Shown: positions 47,275 to 56,308 of the stretch, piece by piece | Position numbering within the stretch: position 1 is the stretch's first letter | Layout: each line of letters starts with the position of its first letter | Origin: Burkholderiales bacterium | Lineage (GTDB): Bacteria; Pseudomonadota; Gammaproteobacteria; Burkholderiales; Casimicrobiaceae | Reading direction: 5' to 3' | Length of the DNA: 64,000 bases | Assembly (NCBI GenBank): GCA_025352105.1 | Contig: JANXUB010000045.1 | Location: forward strand, 1-64,000 | Notes under the pieces: generated by a model | Database searches by the model: none | Seen by the model: the letters and a program-made list of their open reading frames with translations, nothing else | Told to the model about the DNA's origin: nothing | Position numbers and translations under genes: made by a program

Positions 47275-48650
47275 TGATGAATTCCCTGACTATCTTCAAT
47301 CCCGCGACCGGTGCGCCAATAACCGACGTCCCGTGTGACGATGGCACAACAGTAGCCTCAAAATCGCTGCGGGCACGCGCCGCACAGCCCGGCTGGCACT
47401 CAGTCGCACTCGCCAACCGCAAAGCCTGTATTGAGCGATTCCGCGCGTTCGTCGTGCGCGATCTTGAATCCCTTGCCCGCACATTGACGCAGGAAACCGG
47501 TAAACCGATCAAGCAGTCGAGAAATGAATTGAATGGCCTGCTTGGGCGTATTGATTTTTTCCTCGGCGCAGTCGACTGCGTAGCCCAGACCACAACGGTT
47601 TTCAACGAAGGAGGCATGTGCGAACAAATCGAGCAGATGCCGCTCGGTGTTATCGCCAACATTTCAGCATGGAACTATCCGTGGTTTGTTGGCGGCAATG
47701 TGTTTGTTCCCGCTCTGCTGACGGGCAATTCGGTGCTCTACAAACCATCCGAATTTGCCACGATGACGGGGCTCGCGATTGCGCGCCTGCTGCACGAAGC
47801 GGGCGTCCCGGACGATGTGTTCGTTACGCTGGTTGGCAAGGGCGATGTCGGCGATGCACTACTAGGCGAGCGTATCGACGGTCTCTTTTTCACTGGCTCG
47901 TACTCCACCGGCGCAAGCATTGCGCGTGCCGTCGGCCCGCGAATGATCAAGCTGCAACTGGAGTTGGGCGGCAAAGACCCGACCTACGTTTGCCCTGACG
48001 CAAATGTCAAAAATGCAGCGCTTTCGCTCGCTGACGGCGCGATGTATAACGCAGGACAAAGCTGCTGCTCAGTCGAGCGCATCTATGTTCACGAGTCGAT
48101 TCATGATGAGTTTTTGCAGCACTTTGTTGATGAAGTAAAGACCTTCAAAGTCGGCGATCCCATGAGCGAGGACACTTACATCGGTGCCATGACGAGATCG
48201 GCGCAACTTGACGTTCTCGACGCCCAGGTCAACGACGCCAAAAGCAAAGGCGCGACACTTCACATCGGCGGTCATCGCCTGCCGACGCCGGGCAACTGGT
48301 ACACGCCAACGGTGTTCTCCAACGTTAATCACACGATGGAATTGATGCGTGAGGAGAGCTTCGGCCCCATCATCGGCATTCAGAAAGTTAGTTCCGACGA
48401 TGAGGCCGTCACGCTGATGAACGACACGCGTTACGGCTTGACCGCAGGCGTGTTCACGCCCGACGAGGCGCATGCACGAAGCTTGTTATCGCGTGTGAAC
48501 GCCGGTAGCGTGTACTGGAACTGCTGCGACCGCGTGAGCCCGCGCTTGCCTTGGAGCGGATACGGCGATTCCGGCATTGGCTTGACGCTGTCGACCTACG
48601 GCGTCCAGACGTTTTGCCGTCCGAAGGCTTGGCATTTGCGGAGCGCATGA
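47274..48650 (+). CDS. aldehyde dehydrogenase of the phosphonate/gamma-glutamyl module
   Basis: 458 residues from ATG 47274, which overlaps the alcohol dehydrogenase TGA by one base; ATG 47277 is equally possible. It has ANISAWNYPWFVGGNVFVPA, FTGSYSTGASIARAVG, LELGGKDPTYV and the catalytic cysteine in NAGQSCCSVERIYV. Short for an ALDH (usual 480-500) but with all core parts. It should oxidise the aldehyde from the neighbouring alcohol dehydrogenase. It is separate from the phosphonoacetaldehyde dehydrogenase at 35761. Confidence 0.88.
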   Translation: MMNSLTIFNPATGAPITDVPCDDGTTVASKSLRARAAQPGWHSVALANRKACIERFRAFVVRDLESLARTLTQETGKPIKQSRNELNGLLGRIDFFLGAVDCVAQTTTVFNEGGMCEQIEQMPLGVIANISAWNYPWFVGGNVFVPALLTGNSVLYKPSEFATMTGLAIARLLHEAGVPDDVFVTLVGKGDVGDALLGERIDGLFFTGSYSTGASIARAVGPRMIKLQLELGGKDPTYVCPDANVKNAALSLADGAMYNAGQSCCSVERIYVHESIHDEFLQHFVDEVKTFKVGDPMSEDTYIGAMTRSAQLDVLDAQVNDAKSKGATLHIGGHRLPTPGNWYTPTVFSNVNHTMELMREESFGPIIGIQKVSSDDEAVTLMNDTRYGLTAGVFTPDEAHARSLLSRVNAGSVYWNCCDRVSPRLPWSGYGDSGIGLTLSTYGVQTFCRPKAWHLRSA

Positions 48651-49327
48651 CGGCGATGGGCGTACGACCCAAGCTCACGCTGTTCGATCTCGACAACACG
48701 CTGATGAGTGGTGACAGCGATGTGTTGTGGTGCAACTTCCTGATTCAGCGCCGCGTGCTCGACAGTGATTCGTTTTCAGCGAGAAACGCAGAAATGGATG
48801 CGCGCTACCGGGCGGGAACCGTATCCGCGCAGGCGTTTAGTGAGTTCTACGTGAGCACGCTTGCAGGATGTACTCCTGACGCCTGGGAGTCGTTGCGACA
48901 AGACTTTCTTGCCAGCGAAATCATCCCGCGCGTCCCGTTTGTAGCGCAAGCACTCGTGCAGCACCACCTCAAGCAAGGCGATCTGGTCGTCATGACGACC
49001 GCCACCAATCGTTTCATCACCGAACTGACGGCACGCCACATCAACATTGAACATTTGATCGCAACCGAGCCCGAACTGCTCGACGGAATATTCACCGGAC
49101 GTACGCAAGGCACGCTCAACATGCGCGAAGGCAAGGTGATTCGACTCCACGCATGGCTCGCGGCCCGCGGCGCGCTGCTGACGGACTACATGAGCACCGC
49201 CTATAGCGATTCCATCAACGATCTACCGTTGTTACAGGCAGTCAACACGCCGGTGGTGGTCGATCCCGACTACCAGCTCGCGGCATGGGCCAGCGAGCAC
49301 GGACACCTGAGTCTGTCGCTGCGCTAG
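48647..49327 (+). CDS. HAD-IB family phosphatase (SerB-like)
   Basis: 226 residues. The start ATG 48647 overlaps the ALDH stop (ATGA). Motif I is LFDLDNTLMSGDSDVLW (Asp14, Asp16), motif II the TTATNRF segment, and motif IV AYSDSINDLPLL. This is the phosphoserine-phosphatase-like IB class, not the PhnX phosphonatase class, which has a different motif I and a Lys Schiff-base residue. It would remove phosphate from a small phosphomonoester; O-phosphoethanolamine is a natural candidate given the operon, but unproven. Confidence 0.85.
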   Translation: MTAMGVRPKLTLFDLDNTLMSGDSDVLWCNFLIQRRVLDSDSFSARNAEMDARYRAGTVSAQAFSEFYVSTLAGCTPDAWESLRQDFLASEIIPRVPFVAQALVQHHLKQGDLVVMTTATNRFITELTARHINIEHLIATEPELLDGIFTGRTQGTLNMREGKVIRLHAWLAARGALLTDYMSTAYSDSINDLPLLQAVNTPVVVDPDYQLAAWASEHGHLSLSLR

Positions 49328-49447
49328 CAAACACCGAGAACCGGGAAAGCCGCTTCGGGACTTCGCGACGCAAAGGCAAAAAGAAGGAAAATCCGGACAC
49401 TGCAGAATCACTTTGCAAACACTGCGAAGACAAAGTACCGGATATCA

Positions 49448-51187
49448 ATGGATCCCAGCGAATCGCTGATCGCCGCCGAGCTTGATCGTGCGCTCGAGAG
49501 CCGCACCTTTGCCCGCTCTGCGCGCGCTCGTGATTTGCTTCGCTACCTGATCGACAGCAAACGCTCCGGTCACGCCGGGCGGCTCAAGGAAAGCGCCATT
49601 GCGCTCGACGTATTCAACCGAGACGCTGCGACCTATGACTCGGCCATCGACGGTATCGTGCGCGTCTCGGTAAATCGCTTGCGCGAATTGCTTGATCGGT
49701 ACTACGCCGACGAAGGCCGCAACAGTGGACTTCGATTTGAGATTCAGCGTGGTGGCTACACGCCGATCATCCGGCGATCAACGCCAGCGGGCCTGCCCGA
49801 TCTTCCGCGAATTGCCGTGCTGCCACTCGCCAATTTCACGGGCGATGCCAACAACGAAGCGCTGTGCGACGGCTTGACCGAAGACGTCATCGATGCGATG
49901 ACGCGGGTGCCGGACGTTCGCGTGATTGCACGCACCTCCAGTTTTCGCTTCAAAGGCGTGGCTCTGGATGTGCGCCATATCGCGAGCGAGCTGTCGGTTG
50001 ATGCGCTGCTTGAAGGCAGCGTACAAATTGTTGCTGATCGGCTTCGGGTGACGGCGCAGCTCATTCTCGGTAGCGATGGCACGCACCTGTGGAGCCACGC
50101 GTTCACGTTCGCGAGCAGCGAGCGTCGTGAATTGCAGGATGCGCTGATCGACATCATGCTGCGCTCGCTAAAGCCCGGTGTGCCAGTACTGGCCGCCGTC
50201 CCCACGTCGGCACCGTCAATCAGCCCGCAAGCGCAAAGCCTCATCGATCAGGCGCGCGGCCTCAACGTTACGCAGATGCCGGAAAATTTGACCTACGCTG
50301 AAACGCTGGCGCAACGTGCGACGGAGCTCGCCCCGGAGCATGCCGACGCGTGGTTCGTGCTGGCGATGGTGCGCTATTCGCGTCGCTCTGCGTTTACCAG
50401 CGTGGCAGCGCATGAAGGTGCTAGCTCGGCTACCAACGCACTGCAACTCGCGCTCGCGCTTGACCCTGACAATGCGCAGGCGATATCGCTCTCTGCATAC
50501 CTGCTCATCACCGAGTCGCTGCAATGGACTGAGGCGTTGCAGCGTGCTCAAAGAGCCGTTTCGTTGGCTCCAAATCATGCGGGCGTGAATGGTCGGCTGG
50601 CGTTTATACAGCTCTGTTTTGGTCAGTTTGCTGCATCCGTGCAAACCTACGCTCATGTTTTTTCGCTGGATCCGCTGGCACCGCCCGCGCGTTACCACTA
50701 CGCGCTGGCGCTAGCAGCTTCCGGGCGCACCGTTGATGCGCTACGTTGCATTGAAGACGGACGGAAACTGCTCGGTGATTCGCCGTTGCTTCAGGAAACG
50801 CTCTGCTCGATTCTGGAAATGTCGGGGGACATCAACGCCGCTGCAAGCGTTGCTCAAAAGTCCTTGTTGCAGTATCCGGCCTCGATCAGCATCATGATGC
50901 ACGCCGCGTATGCGTTGGCTGCGCGAGGTGCGCTGGACGAGGCACGCTTGATGTGCGCCCGCTATTCGGCAGCACCGACAGCGACACTCGCTCCGCAGCA
51001 TGACGTTCGCATGTATGTCGAAAGTGGTGGGCCAGACTCGGACGCTTTTTTTTCGCATGCGATGGCCGTAGCGAGCGATCATGAGCCACAAGTCATGTTG
51101 CTGCCCGCTTTGCCTATCTTTAAAAAGTATCATCGTGACGCGCGCTGGCAAGCTTTGCTTGAAAAGCTCAAGTTCCCGCGACCCTAG
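49448..51187 (+). CDS. TPR protein with N-terminal regulator-like domain
   Basis: 579 residues. The N-terminal ~115 residues match a domain found before TPR arrays in adenylate-cyclase-like and CadC-like regulators (LLRYLIDSKRSGHAGRLKE; GIVRVSVNRLRELLDRYY). Next is a FlgO-like/ToxR-target segment (RIAVLPLANFTGDANNEALC, then DGLTEDVIDAMTRV). From ~260 there are TPR-like helical repeats. No clear signal peptide or membrane helix. It may be a protein-binding regulator. The gene starts 120 bases after the phosphatase gene and seems separate. Confidence 0.75.
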   Translation: MDPSESLIAAELDRALESRTFARSARARDLLRYLIDSKRSGHAGRLKESAIALDVFNRDAATYDSAIDGIVRVSVNRLRELLDRYYADEGRNSGLRFEIQRGGYTPIIRRSTPAGLPDLPRIAVLPLANFTGDANNEALCDGLTEDVIDAMTRVPDVRVIARTSSFRFKGVALDVRHIASELSVDALLEGSVQIVADRLRVTAQLILGSDGTHLWSHAFTFASSERRELQDALIDIMLRSLKPGVPVLAAVPTSAPSISPQAQSLIDQARGLNVTQMPENLTYAETLAQRATELAPEHADAWFVLAMVRYSRRSAFTSVAAHEGASSATNALQLALALDPDNAQAISLSAYLLITESLQWTEALQRAQRAVSLAPNHAGVNGRLAFIQLCFGQFAASVQTYAHVFSLDPLAPPARYHYALALAASGRTVDALRCIEDGRKLLGDSPLLQETLCSILEMSGDINAAASVAQKSLLQYPASISIMMHAAYALAARGALDEARLMCARYSAAPTATLAPQHDVRMYVESGGPDSDAFFSHAMAVASDHEPQVMLLPALPIFKKYHRDARWQALLEKLKFPRP

Positions 51188-51218
51188 CGCGCCACTTACC
51201 GTCATCACGTATCGCCCT

Positions 51219-52370
51219 ATGCTCGCCAACCGCCTCGCTCACATCGAACCCTTCCACGTCATGGAGATCGCCTCGCATGCGCGTGCGCTTGAGGCGCAGG
51301 GCCGCGACATCATTCATATGGAAATCGGCGAGCCGGACTTTCCGACGCCGCAGCCAGTCATCGATGCCGCGCAGGCGATGCTCGCCAGCGGACAGATTTA
51401 CTACACCAGCGCGCTGGGCATTCGCCCGCTGCGTGAGGCGATCAGCGGGCACTACAAACGCATTCACGGGCTCGACATCGCGCCGGAGCGCATCATCGTG
51501 ACAGCGGGTGGATCGGCGGCGCTGCTGCTGACCTGTGCGCTGATCGTCAATCGCGATGACGAGATTCTGCTGACCGATCCATCGTACCCTTGCAATCGCC
51601 ATTTTGTGCGCGTGATGGAAGGTGTGCCGAAGACGATTGCGTCGGGACCCAACGAGCGGTATCAGTTCACAGCGGAACAGATCGATCACGCATGGGGTGC
51701 GAAGACCAAAGGTGTACTGGTTGCAAGCCCGTCCAACCCGACGGGCACCAGCTTGCGTGAAGGCGAGCTCAAACGCATCGTCGATTGCGTCGCGGCGCAT
51801 GGTGGCGCGCTGATTTCGGACGAAACGTATTCCGGTCTGAACTACGGTCGGAAACCAGAAACAGTTCTGGCCCACACCGAAGACGCGTTCTCGGTGAACA
51901 GTTTTTCCAAATATTTCAACATGACCGGCTGGCGACTCGGCTGGCTGGTCGCGCCAGAGCGCCACGTCCGCGATCTCGAAAAACTGGCGCAGAACCTCTA
52001 CATTTCGCCTGCGGCGTTGTCGCAGCATGCGGCCCTCGCCTGTTTCACTGACGTCGGCTATGCGATTGCCGAAGCGCGCCGAGCTGAATTTGAAGCACGC
52101 CGAAATTATTTCGCCCATGCGTTAACGAGCATGGGCTTCAAAATTCCGATCCTACCCGACGGTGGATTTTTCGTCTATGCCGACGTGAGTTCGTTCACGA
52201 CGGACAGCGAGGCGTTCGCCAACGAAATCCTCGACAAAACCGGTGTCGCCTTCGCGCCCGGCATCGATTTCGGCGAATACCGTTCACGCGAACATGTGCG
52301 CATGGCCTATGCCGTGAATATGGCGAAATTGCAGGAAGGCGTGCGGCGGCTGGCTGCGGTGCTTGCGTAG
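51219..52370 (+). CDS. PLP-dependent class I/II aminotransferase
   Basis: 383 residues from ATG 51219; the frame overlaps the preceding TPR gene, but LANRLAHIEPFHVMEIASHA is the family start. It has HMEIGEPDFPTP, ASPSNPTGT, the PLP lysine Lys231 in VNSFSKYFNMTGWRLGW and a C-terminal RMAYAV arginine region. Likely an aspartate/alanine-type or related amino acid transaminase; substrate unresolved. Possibly it recycles amino groups for the neighbouring pathways (weak inference). A palindromic repeat and a terminator follow. Confidence 0.87.
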   Translation: MLANRLAHIEPFHVMEIASHARALEAQGRDIIHMEIGEPDFPTPQPVIDAAQAMLASGQIYYTSALGIRPLREAISGHYKRIHGLDIAPERIIVTAGGSAALLLTCALIVNRDDEILLTDPSYPCNRHFVRVMEGVPKTIASGPNERYQFTAEQIDHAWGAKTKGVLVASPSNPTGTSLREGELKRIVDCVAAHGGALISDETYSGLNYGRKPETVLAHTEDAFSVNSFSKYFNMTGWRLGWLVAPERHVRDLEKLAQNLYISPAALSQHAALACFTDVGYAIAEARRAEFEARRNYFAHALTSMGFKIPILPDGGFFVYADVSSFTTDSEAFANEILDKTGVAFAPGIDFGEYRSREHVRMAYAVNMAKLQEGVRRLAAVLA

Positions 52371-52480
52371 CCGCGATGAAGCGCAGCGAAATCGCGGAAC
52401 CGGCGCACGTTGGAGAGGAGAGCCCTCGATTCCGCTGCGCTGCATCGAGGCTACGCGGCGAAACTGCATCACGCAAATTT

Positions 52481-52606
52481 GGATACAGCTTTGTCATAAG
52501 ACAACCATTTCAATTGGGGTAGCCGCTGAAAAATACAATTCTCGACTTTCGCCATTTCACGAGCCTATCCCAATTGCAAAAGGGCTACTACGAAAAAGCT
52601 GTATTC
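52481..52606. repeat. best-preserved copy (E) of the TCGA-centred palindromic repeat
   Basis: A 126-bp imperfect palindrome centred at 52543.5 (TCGA, 52542-52545). Ends are GGATACAGCTTT and AAAGCTGTATTCC. CAATTGGGGTAGCC (52511-52524) faces GCCTATCCCAATTG (52563-52576), 12 of 14 paired. It has the length and central symmetry of ERIC-type intergenic repeats, but the sequence differs. It lies between convergent genes, upstream of a terminator hairpin. Confidence 0.75.
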
Positions 52607-52616
52607 CAGAAATCAA

Positions 52617-52646
52617 CAAAAAAGCGGCCCGAAAGCCGCTTTTTTT
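52617..52646. terminator. bidirectional rho-independent terminator
   Basis: A-run plus AGCGGC (52623-52628), loop CCGAAA, then GCCGCT (52635-52640) and T-run to 52646. A/T runs on both sides make it work in both directions, between the aminotransferase (plus) and the DUF3501 gene (minus). Confidence 0.85.
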
Positions 52647-52661
52647 GCGCCTGAAAGCGAC

Positions 52662-53273
52662 TTACTTCAGATCCGCCACCAACGCATTACGCACGGTCTG
52701 CGGAATCGGATTGATCGCCGCCTTGTAGCGCGGATGATCCACGCCGACTGCGAGACCCACGCCGTACTTAAGCGCCGCCTTCATTTCCTTGGTCAGTTCG
52801 AAGCGCAGGAAGTGAACCGACGACGTTTTGTAATCGTTTTCGCGATCCTGATCTTCGTCGGCGATTGAATACAGCTTGGAGCTGCCTTCGACCTGAATCC
52901 AGATGCGGTCTTCGATGCCGATCAACTGCGCCAGTTGCCGCTTGCGCTCGACCTCGTCGGTGTATTCGAGCATCATCGTGGCTTTGAGGTTGCTTCCGTC
53001 CGGGATCAACGGCAAATATGCGTCGAGCTCGTTTTGCACGTTATCGCCAGCGTCAGCGCCTTCGACTTCGCTGTCTTCACGAAGCATTTCCTGAATCTGA
53101 TAGCGAACCGTCATTTCGTCTTCGAATTGCAGCGCAAGATGATTGCCCAGATGAACTGTGCGATTTTTTTTGTGCGCCATCACCTCTGGTCGAAAGGTGG
53201 GACGACGCTTTGTATATTCTTCAAGCGACCAAAGATTAGCCCGTGTCAGTACAGGCGTTGACTTCTTAGCCAT
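52662..53273 (-). CDS. DUF3501 family protein
   Basis: 203 residues from ATG 53273; a longer frame upstream has no likeness. It has LTRANLWSLEEYTKRRPTFR, VHLGNHLALQFEDEMTVRYQ, EMLREDSEVEGADAGD and LIPDGSNLKATMMLEYTD, the DUF3501 signature, with function unknown. From memory DUF3501 genes often sit beside rubrerythrin or iron-sulfur genes; no such neighbour is seen here. Confidence 0.85.
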   Translation of the reverse strand: MAKKSTPVLTRANLWSLEEYTKRRPTFRPEVMAHKKNRTVHLGNHLALQFEDEMTVRYQIQEMLREDSEVEGADAGDNVQNELDAYLPLIPDGSNLKATMMLEYTDEVERKRQLAQLIGIEDRIWIQVEGSSKLYSIADEDQDRENDYKTSSVHFLRFELTKEMKAALKYGVGLAVGVDHPRYKAAINPIPQTVRNALVADLK

Positions 53274-53615
53274 AATCCAATCCGTAGGTAGTCGATACAT
53301 CTCAATCGGCGGGCGATTTCTGGTGGCACCCTGCGCGAAATACCGAATCCGATGCTGCGCGATGCTTGGAAACCTAATTAAATTAAGCCTCGGCACCCTT
53401 TCTCCTGCGCGCACCGTTATGTACGGTAGACCATGATTTTAGGTCGGCGGTTCCAAAAAAGCCAGTGCTCCAAGTCGGAGAAACTCAGTAAATCGCTCTA
53501 ATGCGGATCATTCCCGACGAGTTTGCACCAAATTTGAGCGCAAAAAAAACGGTCCCAGTAAGCAAGCGCTCACCGGGGAAACCCTAACAGCAGGGGACGT
53601 ACGACGTCGAGGCCG
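53274..53615. other. 342-bp intergenic region
   Basis: Between the DUF3501 start and the malate synthase stop. It should contain the DUF3501 promoter. A weak AAGTCGGAGAAACTCAGTAA segment near 53475 faintly resembles the centre of the TCGA repeat, but it has no mirrored arms. No gene seen. Confidence 0.45.
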
Positions 53616-55202
53616 TTAAATCTCTTCGTACAACGGCAAGGTCAAAAATTCTTCAAAAGAATCTTTGGTCGCCATATCGGCAAAGATCACCGCCGCGCGA
53701 TCAAATTTGCCGTCGAAGCCGCCCGCCTTGATCTTGGCAAGCTCCTCCGGAACCATCGCCTTGACCATGTCGGCGGTTACCTTGCGACCATCGTCGAGCA
53801 CGCCTTTGGGCGTACGAATCCATTGCCACACCTGCGAGCGCGAGATTTCGGCAGTTGCCGCGTCTTCCATCAGATTGTGAATCGGCACGCAACCGTTGCC
53901 CGCAAGCCAGGCACCAAGGTAGTGAATACCAACGTTGATATTCATGCGCAAACCGAATTCCGTAATCGGCGCTTCCGGCTTGAAGTCGAGCAGGTTTGCG
54001 GCTGTGACCTTGACATCCGGACGCTGTTTTTCCCACTGGTTCGGCTTGTCGCCCAGCACATCCACAAACTCTTTCATCGACGCCTCGACGAGGCCCGGAT
54101 GCGCGACCCAGCCGCCATCGTAGCCATCGGTCGCGTCGCGCTTCTTGTCGGCAATGATGCCGCCCATGGCGATGGCGTTTTTCTCGGGATCGTTCTTGAT
54201 AGGAATCAGCGCGCTCATGCCACCAATGGCTGGCGCACCGCGACGATGGCAGGTTTCCAGCAGCAGCAATGCGTACGAACGCATGAACGGCGCGGTCATC
54301 GTGACCTTGGCGCGATCGGCAAGGCAGAAGCTCTTGTCCAGCTTGAATTTCTTGATGCACGAGAAGATGTAATCCCAACGACCGGCGTTCAAACCCGCGC
54401 TGTGCTCGCGCAATTCGTAAAGCATCTCTTCCATCTCAAACGCGGCGTTGATCGTCTCGACCAGCACCGTCGCCTTGATCGTGCCCTGAGGCAAGCCCAG
54501 CTCGTTCTGCGTCATCACAAAGACGTCGTTCCACAAGCGCGCTTCAAGGTGCGACTCAAGCTTCGGCAGATAGAAGAACGGGCCGTAGCCGCGCGCGATT
54601 TGTTCTTTCGCGTTGTGAAACATAAACAGGGCGAAATCGAAGATGCCGCCGTGAACGCGCTTGCCATCAATCAGCACATGCTTCTCTTCAAGGTGCCAAC
54701 CGCGCGGACGTACTTGCAGCGTGGCGATCTTGTCGTTCAACTTGTAGAGCTTGCCTTTTTGCTCGAGCGTGAGCGTGCGGCGAATCGCCTTGCCGAGGTT
54801 GATCTGGCCCTGAATCTGGTTATCCCACGATGGCGAATTCGAATCTTCGAAATCGGTCATGTAGCTGTCCGCGCCGGAATTGAACGCGTTGATCACCATC
54901 TTGGCGTCGACCGGTCCGGTGATTTCCACGCGGCGGCATTCGAGCGCTTTTGGAAGCGGCGCGATTTTCCATGACGCGTCGTCGCGAATGTGTTTCGTCT
55001 CGGCGAGAAAATCGAGCTTTTCACCCGCGTCCAGACGCTTGGCCAGCACGACACGCGCCGCCAGCAGTTTCTGACGACGCGGCTCAAATGCGCGATGCAG
55101 CTTGGCGACCAGCTCCATCGCTTCTGGCGTCAGGATGGTGGCGAAGTCAGCGGAAATGGGGGCATTGATCTCGATGCCGGGGCCGTAGATAGGAGTTGTC
55201 AT
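53616..55202 (-). CDS. aceB: malate synthase A
   Basis: 528 residues, the length of malate synthase A. Hallmarks: ADSYMTDFEDSNSPSWDNQI, RPRGWHLEEKHVLIDGKRV, NELGLPQGTIKATVLVETIN, GRWDYIFSCIKKF and RSQVWQWIRTPKGVLDDGR. It condenses glyoxylate with acetyl-CoA to malate in the glyoxylate shunt. The acetate released by phosphonoacetate hydrolase, or glycolate from haloacetate, could feed it through acetyl-CoA or glyoxylate (inference). Isocitrate lyase is not in this window. ATG 55202. Confidence 0.94.
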   Translation of the reverse strand: MTTPIYGPGIEINAPISADFATILTPEAMELVAKLHRAFEPRRQKLLAARVVLAKRLDAGEKLDFLAETKHIRDDASWKIAPLPKALECRRVEITGPVDAKMVINAFNSGADSYMTDFEDSNSPSWDNQIQGQINLGKAIRRTLTLEQKGKLYKLNDKIATLQVRPRGWHLEEKHVLIDGKRVHGGIFDFALFMFHNAKEQIARGYGPFFYLPKLESHLEARLWNDVFVMTQNELGLPQGTIKATVLVETINAAFEMEEMLYELREHSAGLNAGRWDYIFSCIKKFKLDKSFCLADRAKVTMTAPFMRSYALLLLETCHRRGAPAIGGMSALIPIKNDPEKNAIAMGGIIADKKRDATDGYDGGWVAHPGLVEASMKEFVDVLGDKPNQWEKQRPDVKVTAANLLDFKPEAPITEFGLRMNINVGIHYLGAWLAGNGCVPIHNLMEDAATAEISRSQVWQWIRTPKGVLDDGRKVTADMVKAMVPEELAKIKAGGFDGKFDRAAVIFADMATKDSFEEFLTLPLYEEI

Positions 55203-55408
55203 AGTTGCAGGATAGTTTTGAGCTGTGGTTTATGTGTGTACCGGCAGCAAGGGCGATGCCAAAGTGGCGAGTGCCAATGCTGTCGGGTAGCAGGAAAATG
55301 GTTTTGCGGGGAAAGTCTGCTGCCGAGCGTCGGATCGCGACGTCGGGACTGGATCAGCTTCTATTGCGGTGCACAAATTTTAGCGCGCCGCGGATTTGCA
55401 GGGCCTAC

Positions 55409-56308
55409 CTACTCCGGCGTCGCAGCCACTTCATCGGCGCGGGCGCGCGCAGCCGTACGTCGGCCTTCGTTGAGCACGTAAAGCCCGCTGGCCAGAATTA
55501 CCAGCATGCCCAAAAGCGTAAATCCATCGGGTAAATTGTCGTAAACCAGCCAGCCGTAAAACGTGGCGATCAGCAGCTGCACGTACATAAAAGGGGCCAG
55601 CGTCGAGGCGTCGGCGATGGAGTAGGCCTTGATCATGCACCAATGTCCGAACATGCCAAAAAGACCCAGAAACGGCAGGATGAGCCATTCGGACACATTG
55701 ATAGGCATTCGTGCCACCGTCGGCGCGACGACCGTTAGCGCCAACGCTCCAATCGCGTTGGCGTGAAACAAAAGCACCAACGAATCGGCCTCGTCCGCCA
55801 CCTTGCGCGTCAACACGAGATACAGCGAATAAAAAGCAGCCGAGCTGAGCGCCGCAATCGCGCCAATGCCCGTGTGCGTCAACCCGGGACGCAAGGCGAT
55901 GAGCACGCCAATAAAGCCGATGCCGAGCGCGATCCAGTGCGTGCGCTGCGGCTTTTCTCCGAGCAGAAACGCAGAAAAAACCACGACCATCGTCGGTCCG
56001 ATGAAGGACACCGTAGCGGCCTCCACCAAGGGCAAATGGGACAGCGCGGTCCAGAAGCAGAGCGTACTGACCACGAGCGTAATGCCGCGCAAAATCTGGA
56101 TGCCAGGGCGCGGCGCGTGGGCGAATTTGAAGCCTTTAGTGACCACCAGATACCCGCCGACCAGAAGTGTCGGCACTAGATAACGCAGCCAGACGGCGGC
56201 GGTCAAAGGATAGGTGCGTGCGACCCATTTCGCCGCCGCGTCCATCGTTGCAAACAGCGTGATGCCTGCGAACAGCCAATACAGGGCGGCACGTTGACTA
56301 GGTTGCAA
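55409..56308 (-). CDS. EamA/DMT family transporter
   Basis: 299 residues, ten hydrophobic helices in two EamA repeats (WLRYLVPTLLVGGYLVVTKG; ADASTLAPFMYVQLLIATFY). The start drawn is TTG 56308, which overlaps the lolD end by 11 bases; a downstream Met (about residue 23) is an alternative. Overlap with lolD suggests one transcript. Substrate unknown. Confidence 0.83.
   Translation of the reverse strand: MQPSQRAALYWLFAGITLFATMDAAAKWVARTYPLTAAVWLRYLVPTLLVGGYLVVTKGFKFAHAPRPGIQILRGITLVVSTLCFWTALSHLPLVEAATVSFIGPTMVVVFSAFLLGEKPQRTHWIALGIGFIGVLIALRPGLTHTGIGAIAALSSAAFYSLYLVLTRKVADEADSLVLLFHANAIGALALTVVAPTVARMPINVSEWLILPFLGLFGMFGHWCMIKAYSIADASTLAPFMYVQLLIATFYGWLVYDNLPDGFTLLGMLVILASGLYVLNEGRRTAARARADEVAATPE

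Noticed and set aside
48647-49327. Phosphonoacetaldehyde hydrolase (PhnX) call for the HAD protein
   Set aside because: Motif I is the HAD-IB type (DLDNTL) and the cap lacks the PhnX lysine context; the cluster also encodes the PhnY/PhnA alternative.
53440-53520. Seventh copy of the TCGA palindrome near 53475
   Set aside because: Only one side shows weak likeness (AAGTCGG centre), and no mirrored arm or AGCTGT end is present.
53823-54974. 383-residue plus-strand frame opposite malate synthase
   Set aside because: It is the antisense of aceB with no recognised domain or ribosome-binding site.
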